From Candidatus Poribacteria bacterium (GTDB lineage Bacteria > Poribacteria > WGA-4E > WGA-3G): a DNA stretch of 61,364 nt. Where the stretch lies: the NCBI GenBank assembly GCA_003635315.1, contig PYJD01000032.1:1-61364 (forward strand). The letters are read 5' to 3'. Position 1 is the first letter of the stretch. Every line of letters starts with the position of its first letter. The position numbers and the translations under genes were made by a program. The notes under the pieces were generated by a model. That model searched no databases. It saw only the letters and a list, made by a program, of their open reading frames with translations, and was not told the origin of the DNA. Positions 47,321-58,391 of the stretch are shown in pieces.

Positions 47321-50300
47321 ATGAAAACTACATACCCTCTCCTCATCTTACTCCTGATAGCTTTTGGTTGTGCGTCCCAACCTTCCGATTATGTTGACAT
47401 ACCAGATGAAAGTTTAGGAAAATTCATTCGCATTGAATTGGGTTTGATGGAATTCGATCCTATCTCCAAAGATAGCCTAAAAGAACTAACGGAATTAACT
47501 ATCGGTTGGGCGGAACCGAAGATTAAAAGTTTAAAAGGGTTAGAATATGCTACTGGATTAAAGTCATTAACTATTCATAGCGGTTATGAGATAAAAGACA
47601 TTAAATACATAAGTAACTTGAAGAATCTTACAAGGTTAAGTCTTAATTATGTTCAAATTAAGAATTTAAAAGCATTGAGTAATCTCACAGAGTTGGTTTA
47701 TTTAGGGCTGAGTTATAATGGTATTAAAGACATCTCTTCTATTGTTCATTTGAAGAATTTAACACGCCTATCTATCGGAAAAAATCCAATTACCGATATC
47801 ACACCTCTAAAGGAATTAAACAACCTAACTATATTAAGCTTTGGAAAAATTCCAATTACCGATATCACACCATTAAGTGAATTAACCAATCTGACTGAAT
47901 TAAGGTTTGGAAACAATCAGGTTAGTGATATAACTCCCCTCGCTAATTTGATAAAACTAAATACTTTGACACTATATGATAACCATATCAGTGATATCAC
48001 ACCACTTTCAGAACTTAAAAACCTTAGGGAACTAAATATCTTTCATAATAAAGTTAAAGATGTCTCACCACTGGCAGGATTGACCAATCTAACCTCATTA
48101 GAATTACACAATTCATTCAGTGATATTACACCTCTTGCTGGATTAACCAACCTTGTTGAACTGAAACTCTATTCCAATGTAATTAGGGATATATCTGCTC
48201 TATCAAAATTGACAAAACTGACCGATTTACGTCTTGAGGAGAACTTAATAACCGATATAACACCCTTGTCAGAATTGACAAACCTTACAACACTTAGGCT
48301 TCACAACAATCAGATTATTGATATCAGACCCCTGCATAAATTGACGAAACTGCAATTATTGGAGTTGCACAGGAATAGAATCAGGGATGTATCCGCGCTT
48401 TCACAAATGAAAGAACTAAAAGGCTTATTTCTGGGTGGTAATGAGATTGAAGATATTACGCCATTAAATGGTTTGACTCAATTGACTCATTTGGGATTGG
48501 AATTCAACAACATAACTGACATCCGTATTCTTGAAAAGTTCAATTCCTTACAGCACCTTAATCTTCTACAGAATCCGATACGGGAATTTACATCAATACG
48601 GAGAACACGAGAAAACAATCTGGAACTTGATATAAAAGTACACAACACGAACCCTGAAAAATGGACGAGAATTTATGGTAGACATGAAACCCTTGATGGA
48701 TTACCTTTTGGTGCGGTTCGACGTATTGGAAAGGGTGGTATAAATACGATGTTATTTTCTCCTGATGGTAGTTTATTGGCTGTTGGTACAGATATTGGTT
48801 TACGATTATATGAGGTTTCTACAGGGAGGGAAATGGATATACCTAAGAAGGATTTTTCACAGGTCAACTCTATAGCTTTCTCACATGACGGGAAGATATT
48901 AGCAAGTACGGGTGTATCAAATCCTGTGATACAACTGTGGGATATTCAGAAACAGATTGCGTATTATCCTATTCCTGTTCCATCAAATGGTCGGATAAAT
49001 ATGTATCCCATACATTCTATACCTACAATGGCTTTTTCAAAAGACAATTCAACCCTCATTACCGTAAATCATAATGGACTTATTAATCATTGGGATATAC
49101 AAACAAGTAATAATATGGCAAACATAACAATTGATGCCGATTGTCGGGAAGGTCCAATGGTTATTAATTCTGATGGAACTATGTTCGCAAGTGGACGTTG
49201 GGATGGTAAAATTGATTTTTGGAATACGACTGGTGGTGAGTTTGATTATTGGGAACCTAATAATTTAAGGCAGAAAAAACCGTATAAGACATTAAAAGGT
49301 CATTCACGAATCTTTGGTAAAAATAGTTGGGTTGGCAAATTATTTAAGTTTGAGAATGATGCAGAGATTATGGCTATCACCTTCTCGTCAGATGGCAAAA
49401 AACTTGCTACAGGAAGTATGGATACCGCAGTTCAATTGTGGGATGTCGTCAAGAATAAGAAACTCAAGACATTTAAGGGGCATACGGGTTGGGTGACGGC
49501 GGTAGCAATATCTAAAGATGAAAGATATGTGGCAAGTGGTGACACAGAAAGTATTGTTCGAATATGGGATACTAAGGAAGGATCAGAGTTAGCAGTACTT
49601 CAGGATCATAAGGGGTGTATTCTTGCACTGACTTTTACACCGGATGGAAAAACCCTTGCCAGTGCAAGCGCGGATGGAACAATCCGATTTTGGAAGACAT
49701 CCTCTGGAGAATTAATTACTGTTTTTGCTAATGACTATACAGAGTCGGTTAGTGATGTCGTATTTTCAGAGGATGGAATGAACATATCCAGGGTTATGTT
49801 CAATGGCAAGGTAAAACAAAATGAAATTGAGACTGGAGATGAAATTTCTACTTTTAATCCAGACAGAAAAAAAATACTAACTAACTCCGTAATTTCATCG
49901 GACACTACACTGTTGGCAACTTATGACTTAGACAATGTAGTTGCATATAATCATCATGGTGTAAAGAATGAAATGAGTTATGTTAAATATGAGTTTAAAG
50001 GGGGATATAGAACTTTCAAAAAAGAAAATGCAATTACCATATGGAATTTATTGAACGGGGAGAGTCACAGTTCTATCATAGGTGGACAGGACATGGTCAT
50101 CTCTCCTAACAACATTTTACTCACAAGTAGAACAAGGGAAAAACTACTATTGTGGGATATTGAGAATAAAATTGAACGTTCTCCTATTATAATTGATAAT
50201 AACTCTTTTCTGTTTTCTCCTGACGGTTCACTACTCATCATTGAGGGAGACACTTTTGATCGAAAGACGGAAATATTTGATGTAAAGAAACAGGAAAATA

Positions 50301-50737
50301 TAGCAACAATACATCAAGACTGTGAACCATTAGCATTCTCACATGACGGTTCGAAACTTATTTGTAAAGGTTGGAATGAGGCTACAATATGGGATCTTAC
50401 TGTACCAGCAGAACCGCTATTAATAGGTGAGATAGATTTATTTATGTCCTACAATAACTATACGATAACATTCTCACCAGATAATACAATACTCTTAGAT
50501 ACAAATTATCTGTTATATGACTGGTATAGTCATGCGGAGATTCAATTGTGGGATGTTGATACAGGAGATAAACTACATAGTCTTTACGGACATACAGAAC
50601 AGATAAATTCTCTTGTATTCTCTCCTGATGGAAAAACACTTGCCAGTGCTTCTGAAGATGGGACTGTTCTGCTATGGGATTGGGATGAAATAATGGCAGA
50701 TGTTGTGTTGGAAAATAGATTTCCAAATAATCGGTAG
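47321..50737 (+). CDS. LRR-WD40 fusion lipoprotein
   Basis: 1138 aa. The signal MKTTYPLLILLLIAFGCASQ places the lipidated cysteine near residue 17. Residues about 45-420 are 22-residue leucine-rich repeats of the internalin type (LTNLTELRFGNNQVSDITPL). The rest is a long series of WD40 repeats (FSSDGKKLATGSMDTAVQLW, TFTPDGKTLASASADGTIRF, FSPDGKTLASASEDGTVLLW), enough for about two seven-bladed propellers. LRR and WD40 domains in one secreted protein are of the eukaryote-like kind seen in host-associated bacteria. Likely surface-exposed with a protein-binding role; partner unknown. Confidence 0.85.
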   Translation: MKTTYPLLILLLIAFGCASQPSDYVDIPDESLGKFIRIELGLMEFDPISKDSLKELTELTIGWAEPKIKSLKGLEYATGLKSLTIHSGYEIKDIKYISNLKNLTRLSLNYVQIKNLKALSNLTELVYLGLSYNGIKDISSIVHLKNLTRLSIGKNPITDITPLKELNNLTILSFGKIPITDITPLSELTNLTELRFGNNQVSDITPLANLIKLNTLTLYDNHISDITPLSELKNLRELNIFHNKVKDVSPLAGLTNLTSLELHNSFSDITPLAGLTNLVELKLYSNVIRDISALSKLTKLTDLRLEENLITDITPLSELTNLTTLRLHNNQIIDIRPLHKLTKLQLLELHRNRIRDVSALSQMKELKGLFLGGNEIEDITPLNGLTQLTHLGLEFNNITDIRILEKFNSLQHLNLLQNPIREFTSIRRTRENNLELDIKVHNTNPEKWTRIYGRHETLDGLPFGAVRRIGKGGINTMLFSPDGSLLAVGTDIGLRLYEVSTGREMDIPKKDFSQVNSIAFSHDGKILASTGVSNPVIQLWDIQKQIAYYPIPVPSNGRINMYPIHSIPTMAFSKDNSTLITVNHNGLINHWDIQTSNNMANITIDADCREGPMVINSDGTMFASGRWDGKIDFWNTTGGEFDYWEPNNLRQKKPYKTLKGHSRIFGKNSWVGKLFKFENDAEIMAITFSSDGKKLATGSMDTAVQLWDVVKNKKLKTFKGHTGWVTAVAISKDERYVASGDTESIVRIWDTKEGSELAVLQDHKGCILALTFTPDGKTLASASADGTIRFWKTSSGELITVFANDYTESVSDVVFSEDGMNISRVMFNGKVKQNEIETGDEISTFNPDRKKILTNSVISSDTTLLATYDLDNVVAYNHHGVKNEMSYVKYEFKGGYRTFKKENAITIWNLLNGESHSSIIGGQDMVISPNNILLTSRTREKLLLWDIENKIERSPIIIDNNSFLFSPDGSLLIIEGDTFDRKTEIFDVKKQENIATIHQDCEPLAFSHDGSKLICKGWNEATIWDLTVPAEPLLIGEIDLFMSYNNYTITFSPDNTILLDTNYLLYDWYSHAEIQLWDVDTGDKLHSLYGHTEQINSLVFSPDGKTLASASEDGTVLLWDWDEIMADVVLENRFPNNR

Positions 50738-50744
50738 TCTTGTT

Positions 50745-50887
50745 ATACCATTTCTAAATGATAAGATAACATTATTTCATAGTTCGAAATCAAGGAATCA
50801 ACGCCGAATCCGCGTATGGAATTCGTCGGGTTTCGTTCCTCTACCCGACCTACGAAAGAATGGAAGAATAATAAATAGAATTGGTAT
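50745..50887. mobile_element. MITE-like element, 143 bp, carrying a REP palindrome
   Basis: Ends ATACCATTTCTAAATG and ATAGAATTGGTAT. Inside are CGCCGAATCCGCGTATGG (about 50802) and the hairpin GTCGGGT...ACCCGAC (50825-50849) that also sits in the 174-bp element at 5.7 kb. The left end matches 60864, where the inner palindrome has been amplified. Confidence 0.7.
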
Positions 50888-50941
50888 TAGGAAGGATTTC
50901 AGGAAAAGTGTATATTGATACATCCTGAAATAGGTAGATAT

Positions 50942-53152
50942 CTAATTCGGTTTGAGATTAATGGGTACGATCCAACCCTTAGTATTCGCGGGTTTATAGG
51001 TTTTACCTTGTAGATAATCGGAAGTGTGCCATATACAGAGATGATTTCCATCAGGCATCCATACCATTGACGCAATTTTCATTGATGTACGCGCTATTGG
51101 ATATTTGTAACCACTATCCAGATCATATATCCATACTTTCCAACGTAATCCAAAACAATCTTCTCGTTCTAAGTATGCTAAAAGATTACCATCTGGGGAC
51201 CAGGTAGGCATTGTGTGGTTGAGAATCTGTTGTTTTGATACTTCTTCTGTGACATCAGCAATGTAAAGTCGTTTATCATAAACGGTATCGGTTTTATTAC
51301 TTCCTGAGAGCACATAAGCAATACGGTTTCCATTTGATGACCATGTGATTTGGCGTGCATTTTGATGGCGACTCCCATAATGTTTTAGGTTTTCTCCATC
51401 AACACCTTGTATTCGTACCGCAGCATATTTTACTGGCATGTTCTTAACTTTTGTTTCATGTACACTCTCAAAAGCAATCTTATCACCATTTGGGGACCAG
51501 GAAGGTGGATGTAAATAAGTAAAGTTATAACGAGAGGTCTTATACTTACCGCGAGCAATGTTCTTCCCACCGCTGCCGTCACTGTTTATAAGGAAAACAT
51601 AGTCAGCCCCCTTTTCACGTCGTCTAAATGCCAATTGGTTTGCTACAGGTGACCATGCTGGACCGGCACCTCGGACTAACTTTCTAATCTGTCCTAATTT
51701 CCAATCAACAGTATATATATAACCCTCACTATCTATATCGACTTCATATGCCAATAAACGACTATCCAAAGACCAAGACACGTGCGGATTATAGAAATCA
51801 CCTGAATATAGTTTTTTCGCCTGTTTTCCGTTTTTATCCATAATCCACAGTTCATGTGCTTTCCAATAACTACCACTTAGGTCATTCCGTTTTAGCATTG
51901 CAACATATTCGCCATTTGGACTCCAAGATGGAAATTCTGCGCCTTCTATCAGATCTAAGAGTTGAGGTGTTCCACAGAAGTTTTTATTGAATAGAATACC
52001 TTCAGTTTCTTCGAATTGTCCAAATGCAAGTTTATCTAACCAAGCGAGTTTTCTATTCGGAAGTAAAACCTGATACCAATCTCCTATGGTGTTGAATATT
52101 GGTAATTCTATCCCATCATTTAGATGAAAAATAGGAGTAGATCCCTCTCTTTTTTCATATACAGATGCGTTATCCTTAGCAACCAGACCATATATACGGT
52201 GGCTATCGATAGATAGAATGCTGTCTGATTCATTGGAAAATGCATAAACCGTTCCATCTAAAGATGTGATATAGAGTATACCGTTTGAAATAGCAGGTGC
52301 AGCATCCACAGGTCCACCAACTTGATGCGTCCATATCTCAGTCTTAGATGTTGCATCGTATGCATGAATCTTTCCGGTTCGTGACCCGATATATACGTTG
52401 CCGTTTGCCAAAACAGGAAAACTCTTGCTGGCTTCAGTTTGAGTTCGCCATACAATTGCGTTGTATTGTGGATTTATTGGACGGAACTCGGCATTTGCAC
52501 AACCGTATTCGATCCCATTTATAGAAACAGTGCTCTTACGTTCCGATGTAATTTTACCTGTAATTGCATTGAGCAGATAAATGTGTGTAGGAAATGTGCC
52601 TGCATAAACCGTTCCCTCAAAAACAACAGGTGGGGAATCCATCCAACTTTTTGATTTGAATTCCCAAAGTTTGTCTCCTGTCATTGCATCAAGTGCAATG
52701 ATCCTATGATCGCGTGTATTGAAGAATACCCGTCCTCCCCATATAGTAGCCGAATATCTGATTTCACTTTTGGCATTAAAGACCCATTTGATTTCCCACT
52801 CATTGGCATTGAGTGCATAGAGTTTTCCATCCTCTGAACCGATGTATACGATTCCGTATGCAACTGCAGGGGATGCTTGAATGGGACCACCAGTCTTAAA
52901 CTTCCATAATTGCTGGAGGGGTGGTTTTAAACGCTCATCTGGACTACGACCTGATAACTGTAGGTCGTTCATGAACATATGCCAATCCATTGCATCGGTA
53001 GGTGTGATTGCAGGTGTAGGAACTTCAGGAGATTCTAATTCAGATGTTTGGGAAGAAGATTGTTCTGGCTTGTCTTGAGAATTACAACCTTGGAAGAAAT
53101 AACACAGAACAAACACAAATAGAATGGATATGACTTTATTGATGTGGGACAT
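50942..53152 (-). CDS. Lipoprotein with PQQ-like propeller, SH3-like domain and TolB-like propeller
   Basis: 736 aa with a lipoprotein signal, lipobox FQGC at about residue 23. Residues about 80-330 are PQQ/BamB-like blades (VAYGIVYIGSEDGKLYALNA, GDKLWEFKSKSWMDSPPVVF). A bacterial SH3-like segment (ELPIFNTIGDWYQVLLPNRK) follows. The C-terminal half is a TolB/PD40-type propeller (SWSPNGEYVAMLKRNDL, WSPDGNLLAYLERED). Likely an envelope scaffold. It is convergent with the LRR-WD40 gene. The exact role is unknown. Confidence 0.8.
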   Translation of the reverse strand: MSHINKVISILFVFVLCYFFQGCNSQDKPEQSSSQTSELESPEVPTPAITPTDAMDWHMFMNDLQLSGRSPDERLKPPLQQLWKFKTGGPIQASPAVAYGIVYIGSEDGKLYALNANEWEIKWVFNAKSEIRYSATIWGGRVFFNTRDHRIIALDAMTGDKLWEFKSKSWMDSPPVVFEGTVYAGTFPTHIYLLNAITGKITSERKSTVSINGIEYGCANAEFRPINPQYNAIVWRTQTEASKSFPVLANGNVYIGSRTGKIHAYDATSKTEIWTHQVGGPVDAAPAISNGILYITSLDGTVYAFSNESDSILSIDSHRIYGLVAKDNASVYEKREGSTPIFHLNDGIELPIFNTIGDWYQVLLPNRKLAWLDKLAFGQFEETEGILFNKNFCGTPQLLDLIEGAEFPSWSPNGEYVAMLKRNDLSGSYWKAHELWIMDKNGKQAKKLYSGDFYNPHVSWSLDSRLLAYEVDIDSEGYIYTVDWKLGQIRKLVRGAGPAWSPVANQLAFRRREKGADYVFLINSDGSGGKNIARGKYKTSRYNFTYLHPPSWSPNGDKIAFESVHETKVKNMPVKYAAVRIQGVDGENLKHYGSRHQNARQITWSSNGNRIAYVLSGSNKTDTVYDKRLYIADVTEEVSKQQILNHTMPTWSPDGNLLAYLEREDCFGLRWKVWIYDLDSGYKYPIARTSMKIASMVWMPDGNHLCIWHTSDYLQGKTYKPANTKGWIVPINLKPN

Positions 53153-53320
53153 AGGTAGGGAATTAGCGAAGTTGGTTGTTAACTAAGGTAACGAAAATCC
53201 GTTACACTACTATAGCATGTTGGTAATATAGTGTCAAGTTTACTTGAAAATCGGTAAAAAATGTATTAAAATTCTTTCTTTATGACAAGAGTACATGTCA
53301 TATTATAGACAGTGAGTATT

Positions 53321-54574
53321 ATGAATAAATTATTGTCAGAAGTGGATCCACAGGTTGTTGAAATTACCACCAAAGACTTAGCCAGACAACAAAATACATT
53401 GATGTTAATTCCATCGGAGAACTATGCCAGTCGGGCAGTGATGGAAATTCAGGGAAGTATCCTTGCCAATAAATATGCGGAAGGATATCCGGGAGAACGT
53501 TACTATAACGGTTGTGAGTTTATGGATGAGGTGGAATCACTTGCTATAGACCGGGCTAAAGCACTTTTCGGTGCGGAACATGTCAATGTGCAACCCCACG
53601 CGGGTAGCCAAGCGAATATGGCTGTATATCATGCACTTCTTCAACCCGGAGATACCATTCTCGGCATGTCTCTTAGTCAAGGTGGACATCTTACACATGG
53701 GGCACATGTGAACTTCTCTGGTAACCTATATAACATTGCAGCATACGGTGTGGATGCGGATACCGAACAGATTGACATGGATGATGTAGGTCGTCTGGCA
53801 GAGGAACATCGTCCTAAACTTATAGTTGTAGGAGCAACAGCGTATCCGAGACATTTTGACTTTGCGTCATGGCGTCAGGTAGCGGATTCAGTAGGTGCAT
53901 ACTTATTGGCAGATATAGCACATATTGCAGGACTTATTGCTGGTGGTGCACATCCTGACCCTGTTCCCTATAGTGATGTGGTCACGACAACTACGCATAA
54001 GACACTACGTGGTCCTCGTGGTGCGATGATAATGTGTAGGTCTGAATATGCGGATAAAATTGATCGTGCAGTATTTCCAGGATTACAAGGTGGGCCTTTT
54101 TTACATACGATTGCTGCAAGAGCAGTCGCATTCAAAGAAGCAAGCGAACCAGAATTCAAAAAATATCAAGGACAGATAGTAAAAAACGCGAAAGCTCTCG
54201 CAGCACGACTCATTGAAAATGGATTTCGATTAGTAAGTGGTGGAACGGATAATCATCTTATGTTAATAGACCTTACTTCGAAATATGAGAAAATGAGTGG
54301 ACGACAAGCTGCAGACCATTTAGAAGATGCGGGGATAATAGTTAATAAGAATACAATTCCATTCGATAAAAGGAAGCCAAGGACAACCAGTGGTTTGCGA
54401 CTCGGTACACCTATGGTTACAACTCGTGGAATGGAAGAGGATGCTATGGTACAGATTGCAGATTTTATTACTGAAGCACTTGAGGGAAGACAGAAAAACT
54501 CCATTAAACAGCGTATCCAAGAAAAGGTTAAGGAATTCTGCACTCAATTCCCTATTTATGAATATCTGAATTAA
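53321..54574 (+). CDS. glyA: Serine hydroxymethyltransferase
   Basis: 417 aa from ATG 53321; an in-frame GTG at 53312 is an alternative. Signatures: [40 protein letters not shown], the pyridoxal phosphate lysine in [15 protein letters not shown], and [20 protein letters not shown]. It interconverts serine and glycine while charging tetrahydrofolate with one-carbon units. The next gene, folC, 36 bases on, also acts on folate, so this is a folate operon. Confidence 0.95.
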   Translation: MNKLLSEVDPQVVEITTKDLARQQNTLMLIPSENYASRAVMEIQGSILANKYAEGYPGERYYNGCEFMDEVESLAIDRAKALFGAEHVNVQPHAGSQANMAVYHALLQPGDTILGMSLSQGGHLTHGAHVNFSGNLYNIAAYGVDADTEQIDMDDVGRLAEEHRPKLIVVGATAYPRHFDFASWRQVADSVGAYLLADIAHIAGLIAGGAHPDPVPYSDVVTTTTHKTLRGPRGAMIMCRSEYADKIDRAVFPGLQGGPFLHTIAARAVAFKEASEPEFKKYQGQIVKNAKALAARLIENGFRLVSGGTDNHLMLIDLTSKYEKMSGRQAADHLEDAGIIVNKNTIPFDKRKPRTTSGLRLGTPMVTTRGMEEDAMVQIADFITEALEGRQKNSIKQRIQEKVKEFCTQFPIYEYLN

Positions 54575-54610
54575 GTACAGCAGGATAACACAAGGGAAGT
54601 AGTAACGAAA

Positions 54611-55963
54611 TTGGACTATAACGCTGCCCTCGCCTACATTGAGCAGTTCATTGATTATGAAAGAAGTCGTGACTTTTCTCGACAGGCACGATTCTATAAT
54701 CTAAATCGTATATCCCAATTACTTGAACTGCTTGGAAACCCACATAATAATTTAAAAGTTATCCATGTAGCAGGAAGTAAAGGTAAAGGGTCTACAGCTG
54801 CAATTATAGCATCTGTCCTAACACATGCAGGTTACAAGACAGGTTTATTCACATCACCGCATCTCATTACGCCCCGAGAAAGATGTCGTATTGGTAATGA
54901 CCTGATTTCTGAAGTAGACTTTGCTCGTTATCTTGAGAAACTCATCCCTGCAATTGAGACCACTTCTGAATCACAATTCGGAAGGGTTTCATTTTTTGAA
55001 ATATATACTGCTCTGGCTTTCACCTATTTTGCTGATGAAGAAACGGATTTCGCAGTTATTGAAGTCGGTTTAGGGGGGCGACTGGACGCAACAAATGTGG
55101 TAACACCGGTCATATCTGTGATTACTCCGATAGGATTAGAACACACTGAGATATTAGGAGAGACCTATTCTGAAATAGCATGTGAGAAAGCTGAAATCAT
55201 AAAAGATGGATGTCCTGTTGCCCTTGCCCCCCAACATCCGGATGCCTATGAAGTATTTGAAAAAGTTGCAAATGAACGAAATGCCCCTATAATTAAAGTA
55301 GAGAATATTGAGGACCAAGACACTTATACATTAGAGATTAAGCATGAGCTTGATTCTGATGGTATTCCAGTAGCACAACAATTTGATATTGAAACGAATT
55401 CCGATAGATATGAAGACATAAGTTTATCGCTGCTTGGCTATCATCAATATGTCAACGCTGCGACTGCTATTGCATCGATTGAATGTATAGAATTAAAAGG
55501 ATATAAAATTAGTAAAGAGTACGTGTATGAAGGGTTTAGAAATGTAAATTGGGATGGTCGTCTACATCGAGTCAATTCTTGTCCGCTTGTAATACTTGAT
55601 GGAGCACATTCCCCTGTTTCAATGGAAGCGTTAATCCGATCCATTCAGAATACATACCGTTACGCCCATGTGGTTTTCATCGTTAGTTTAATGAGAGATA
55701 AAGATATTAATGAAATTGGAAGAAACATATCAAAAATAGCGGATTTCGTCGTAACGACAGAAGTTTCCAATAACCCTCGTGCAATACCAGCAGATACAAT
55801 CAAAAATACATGGACGGACATTGGCATGAAAGTAGTTGCCTGTCCAGATCCTGAAAAAGCAATTAAAAAAGAATTAACAAACGCATCCCCGACAGATTTA
55901 ATATGTATCACAGGTTCGCTCTACCTTGTCGGACAAGCACTTGAATTGTTCAAACGAATATGA
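54611..55963 (+). CDS. folC: Folylpolyglutamate/dihydrofolate synthase
   Basis: 450 aa starting at TTG 54611 with an AGGGAAG site. The ATP loop VAGSKGKGSTAAIIA, the ligand region TSPHLITPRERCRI, FAVIEVGLGGRLDATNVV and ILDGAHSPVSMEALI are characteristic of the Mur-ligase-like FolC family. It adds glutamate to folates, keeping them in the cell. Cotranscription with glyA is likely from the 36-base gap. Confidence 0.95.
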   Translation: MDYNAALAYIEQFIDYERSRDFSRQARFYNLNRISQLLELLGNPHNNLKVIHVAGSKGKGSTAAIIASVLTHAGYKTGLFTSPHLITPRERCRIGNDLISEVDFARYLEKLIPAIETTSESQFGRVSFFEIYTALAFTYFADEETDFAVIEVGLGGRLDATNVVTPVISVITPIGLEHTEILGETYSEIACEKAEIIKDGCPVALAPQHPDAYEVFEKVANERNAPIIKVENIEDQDTYTLEIKHELDSDGIPVAQQFDIETNSDRYEDISLSLLGYHQYVNAATAIASIECIELKGYKISKEYVYEGFRNVNWDGRLHRVNSCPLVILDGAHSPVSMEALIRSIQNTYRYAHVVFIVSLMRDKDINEIGRNISKIADFVVTTEVSNNPRAIPADTIKNTWTDIGMKVVACPDPEKAIKKELTNASPTDLICITGSLYLVGQALELFKRI

Positions 55964-55983
55964 ACTAAAAAGAGAGGTAATTA

Positions 55984-58350
55984 ATGCGTGAAATCAATTG
56001 CCAAAGAAGGTGGCTAAATTGGAAATTATTCTTAACAAGCTTACCCATATTTAGTTTAGTCACCCCGGCTTTTGGCCAAACTCCAACAGACCCTCCCCCA
56101 CCAATTCCAGATATATGGTGGATAGCCCCTATTGGTGCCCTTATCGCTTTGGTTTTTGCATACTTTTTTTACCGTTCTGTGATGAAACAGGATGAAGGTA
56201 ATGAAAGAATGCAAGATATTGCACAATCTGTTCGGGAGGGTGCAATGGCGTATCTCAGACAACAGTATAAGGTCGTAGGACTGGTCTTTGCAGTTCTTTG
56301 TATCATTTTTATTTTTATGGCTTTTGTTCTAAAAGCACAGAATGAAGTTATCCCGTTTGCATTCCTTACAGGCGGGTTTTTCTCTGGACTGTGTGGTTTT
56401 CTTGGAATGAAAACCGCTACGAATGCTTCCGCCCGTACCACAAGTGCTGCTATGCAGGGACTTAACGCCGGTTTGAAGGTGTCGTTCCGTGCGGGTGCTG
56501 TCATGGGATTGATTGTGGTAGGGTTTGCACTCTTGGATATAACGGGATGGTTTCTGATTCTATATTATCTATTCCCCAAATTACTTCCCGGTTTCTTAGG
56601 TACGAACCCATTACCGCAAATAACAGTTATTATGCTAAGTTTTGGTATGGGTGCTTCAACCCAGGCTTTATTTGCTCGTGTGGGTGGTGGAATCTATACA
56701 AAAGCTGCAGATGTAGGTGCTGACCTTGTTGGAAAGGTTGAAGCAGGAATTCCTGAGGATGATCCTCGAAATCCAGCTACGATTGCTGATAATGTTGGGG
56801 ATAACGTTGGGGATGTTGCAGGTATGGGTGCGGACCTTTATGAATCGTATGCGGGATCAATTCTTGCTACGGCTGCACTTGGGGTTGCTGCTGTTGCTGC
56901 TAAGGAACATGATAACCTATTACTCCAATTGAAATACCTATCTGCTCCAATGATAATTGCGGGGATAGGAGTAATTCTCTCAATTATCGGTATTTATATG
57001 GTACGCACAAAAGAGGGTGCTACCATGAGGCAGTTGATGGGTTCACTGAATCTTGGTATTAATGGCAGTGCATTAGGAATTGCGATAGTTGCACTTCCAG
57101 TTTTACTTTATCTTGATCTTCCCAATAAATGGCAGATATGGGGCGCAATTGTTACCGGACTTGTAGCAGGAATAATTATCGGTAAAGTTACAGAGATATT
57201 TACTTCCCATGAATATAAACCTACACGTGCCATAGCAAAACAGGCGCAGACAGGTCCAGCAACAGTTATTATTGAAGGGATTGCTGTCGGTATGGAATCG
57301 ACGGCTATACCTGTGATTACAATCATCGCTGGTGTGGGAATAAGCTACTACCTTCCTGGTGGTGCGAATGAACCGTTGATGGGACTTTACGGTGTTGGTA
57401 TTGCTGCAGTTGGTATGTTGGCGACCCTTGGTATCACACTCGCTACGGATGCTTATGGACCGATCGCTGATAATGCTGGTGGAAACGCTGAGATGTCTCA
57501 ACTTGATGAAAGTGTTAGATCGCGAACGGATCAATTGGATGCCCTTGGTAATACAACAGCTGCAACAGGTAAAGGTTTTGCGATTGGATCCGCAGCACTG
57601 ACGGCACTGGCACTTCTTGCTGCCTATCTGGAAGAGATACGTTACGGACTTATCCACTTGGCGGAAAAAACTGAATTAGATATTCCTGGTGAAGGACTTG
57701 TAGATACGTTAGAGGTATCCGTGAGTCAATTTATGACTTACTATAATGTGACTTTGATGAATCCTCAAGTTCTTATAGGCTTGTTTATTGGGGCAGTTAT
57801 GGCGTTTTATTTTTGTGCATTAACAATGAAAGCAGTTGGACGTGCTGCCGGTGCTATGGTAGAAGAGGTGCGTCGTCAATTCCGTGAAAAACCCGGTATT
57901 ATGGAAGGAACAGAAAAACCGGACTACGCAAAGTGTGTTGAGATCTCTACTGCTGGTGCCCAACGTGAGATGATTTACCCATCCCTAATTGCTATTATTG
58001 TTCCTGTTGCAGTTGGATTACTTTTTAATGTTGCTGGTGTTCTTGGACTGCTTGCGGGTGGATTAGCTTCAGGTTTCGTTTTAGCCATTATGATGGCAAA
58101 TGCTGGCGGTGCATGGGACAATGCTAAGAAGTTCATTGAAGAGGGTAGTCATGAGGAAGAGTATGGTGGAAAAGGATCTGAACAGCACAAGGCAACAATC
58201 GTGGGTGATACCGTTGGAGATCCGTTTAAAGATACTTCCGGTCCTTCTCTAAACATACTTATCAAGTTAATGTCTATGGTTTCAGTTGTATTTGCAGGTC
58301 TTATTGCAAAATATGGTCATGTAGTTAGTACTTGGATCGGAATACAGTAA
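55984..58350 (+). CDS. hppA: Membrane-bound pyrophosphatase, K+-dependent type
   Basis: 788 aa with about 16 membrane segments; the start has a GAGAGG site 20 bases past folC. The substrate loop ADVGADLVGKVEAGIPEDDP with NPATIADNVGDNVGDVAGMG is diagnostic, as are GPIADNAGGNAEM and the C-terminal GAWDNAKKFIEEG. At about residue 520, GNTTAATGKG has Ala where potassium-independent enzymes have Lys, predicting K+ dependence. It couples pyrophosphate hydrolysis to pumping of H+ or Na+; which ion cannot be told here. The N-terminus has a signal-like extra segment ending FGQTP, less usual for the family. Confidence 0.9.
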   Translation: MREINCQRRWLNWKLFLTSLPIFSLVTPAFGQTPTDPPPPIPDIWWIAPIGALIALVFAYFFYRSVMKQDEGNERMQDIAQSVREGAMAYLRQQYKVVGLVFAVLCIIFIFMAFVLKAQNEVIPFAFLTGGFFSGLCGFLGMKTATNASARTTSAAMQGLNAGLKVSFRAGAVMGLIVVGFALLDITGWFLILYYLFPKLLPGFLGTNPLPQITVIMLSFGMGASTQALFARVGGGIYTKAADVGADLVGKVEAGIPEDDPRNPATIADNVGDNVGDVAGMGADLYESYAGSILATAALGVAAVAAKEHDNLLLQLKYLSAPMIIAGIGVILSIIGIYMVRTKEGATMRQLMGSLNLGINGSALGIAIVALPVLLYLDLPNKWQIWGAIVTGLVAGIIIGKVTEIFTSHEYKPTRAIAKQAQTGPATVIIEGIAVGMESTAIPVITIIAGVGISYYLPGGANEPLMGLYGVGIAAVGMLATLGITLATDAYGPIADNAGGNAEMSQLDESVRSRTDQLDALGNTTAATGKGFAIGSAALTALALLAAYLEEIRYGLIHLAEKTELDIPGEGLVDTLEVSVSQFMTYYNVTLMNPQVLIGLFIGAVMAFYFCALTMKAVGRAAGAMVEEVRRQFREKPGIMEGTEKPDYAKCVEISTAGAQREMIYPSLIAIIVPVAVGLLFNVAGVLGLLAGGLASGFVLAIMMANAGGAWDNAKKFIEEGSHEEEYGGKGSEQHKATIVGDTVGDPFKDTSGPSLNILIKLMSMVSVVFAGLIAKYGHVVSTWIGIQ

Positions 58351-58391
58351 GGAAATACTTGTATTCATGTGGATTTAGTGGACAATGAAGT

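Noticed and set aside
53160..53320. Possible glycine-responsive riboswitch before glyA
   Set aside because: The leader is AT-rich and I could not find the conserved aptamer motifs.
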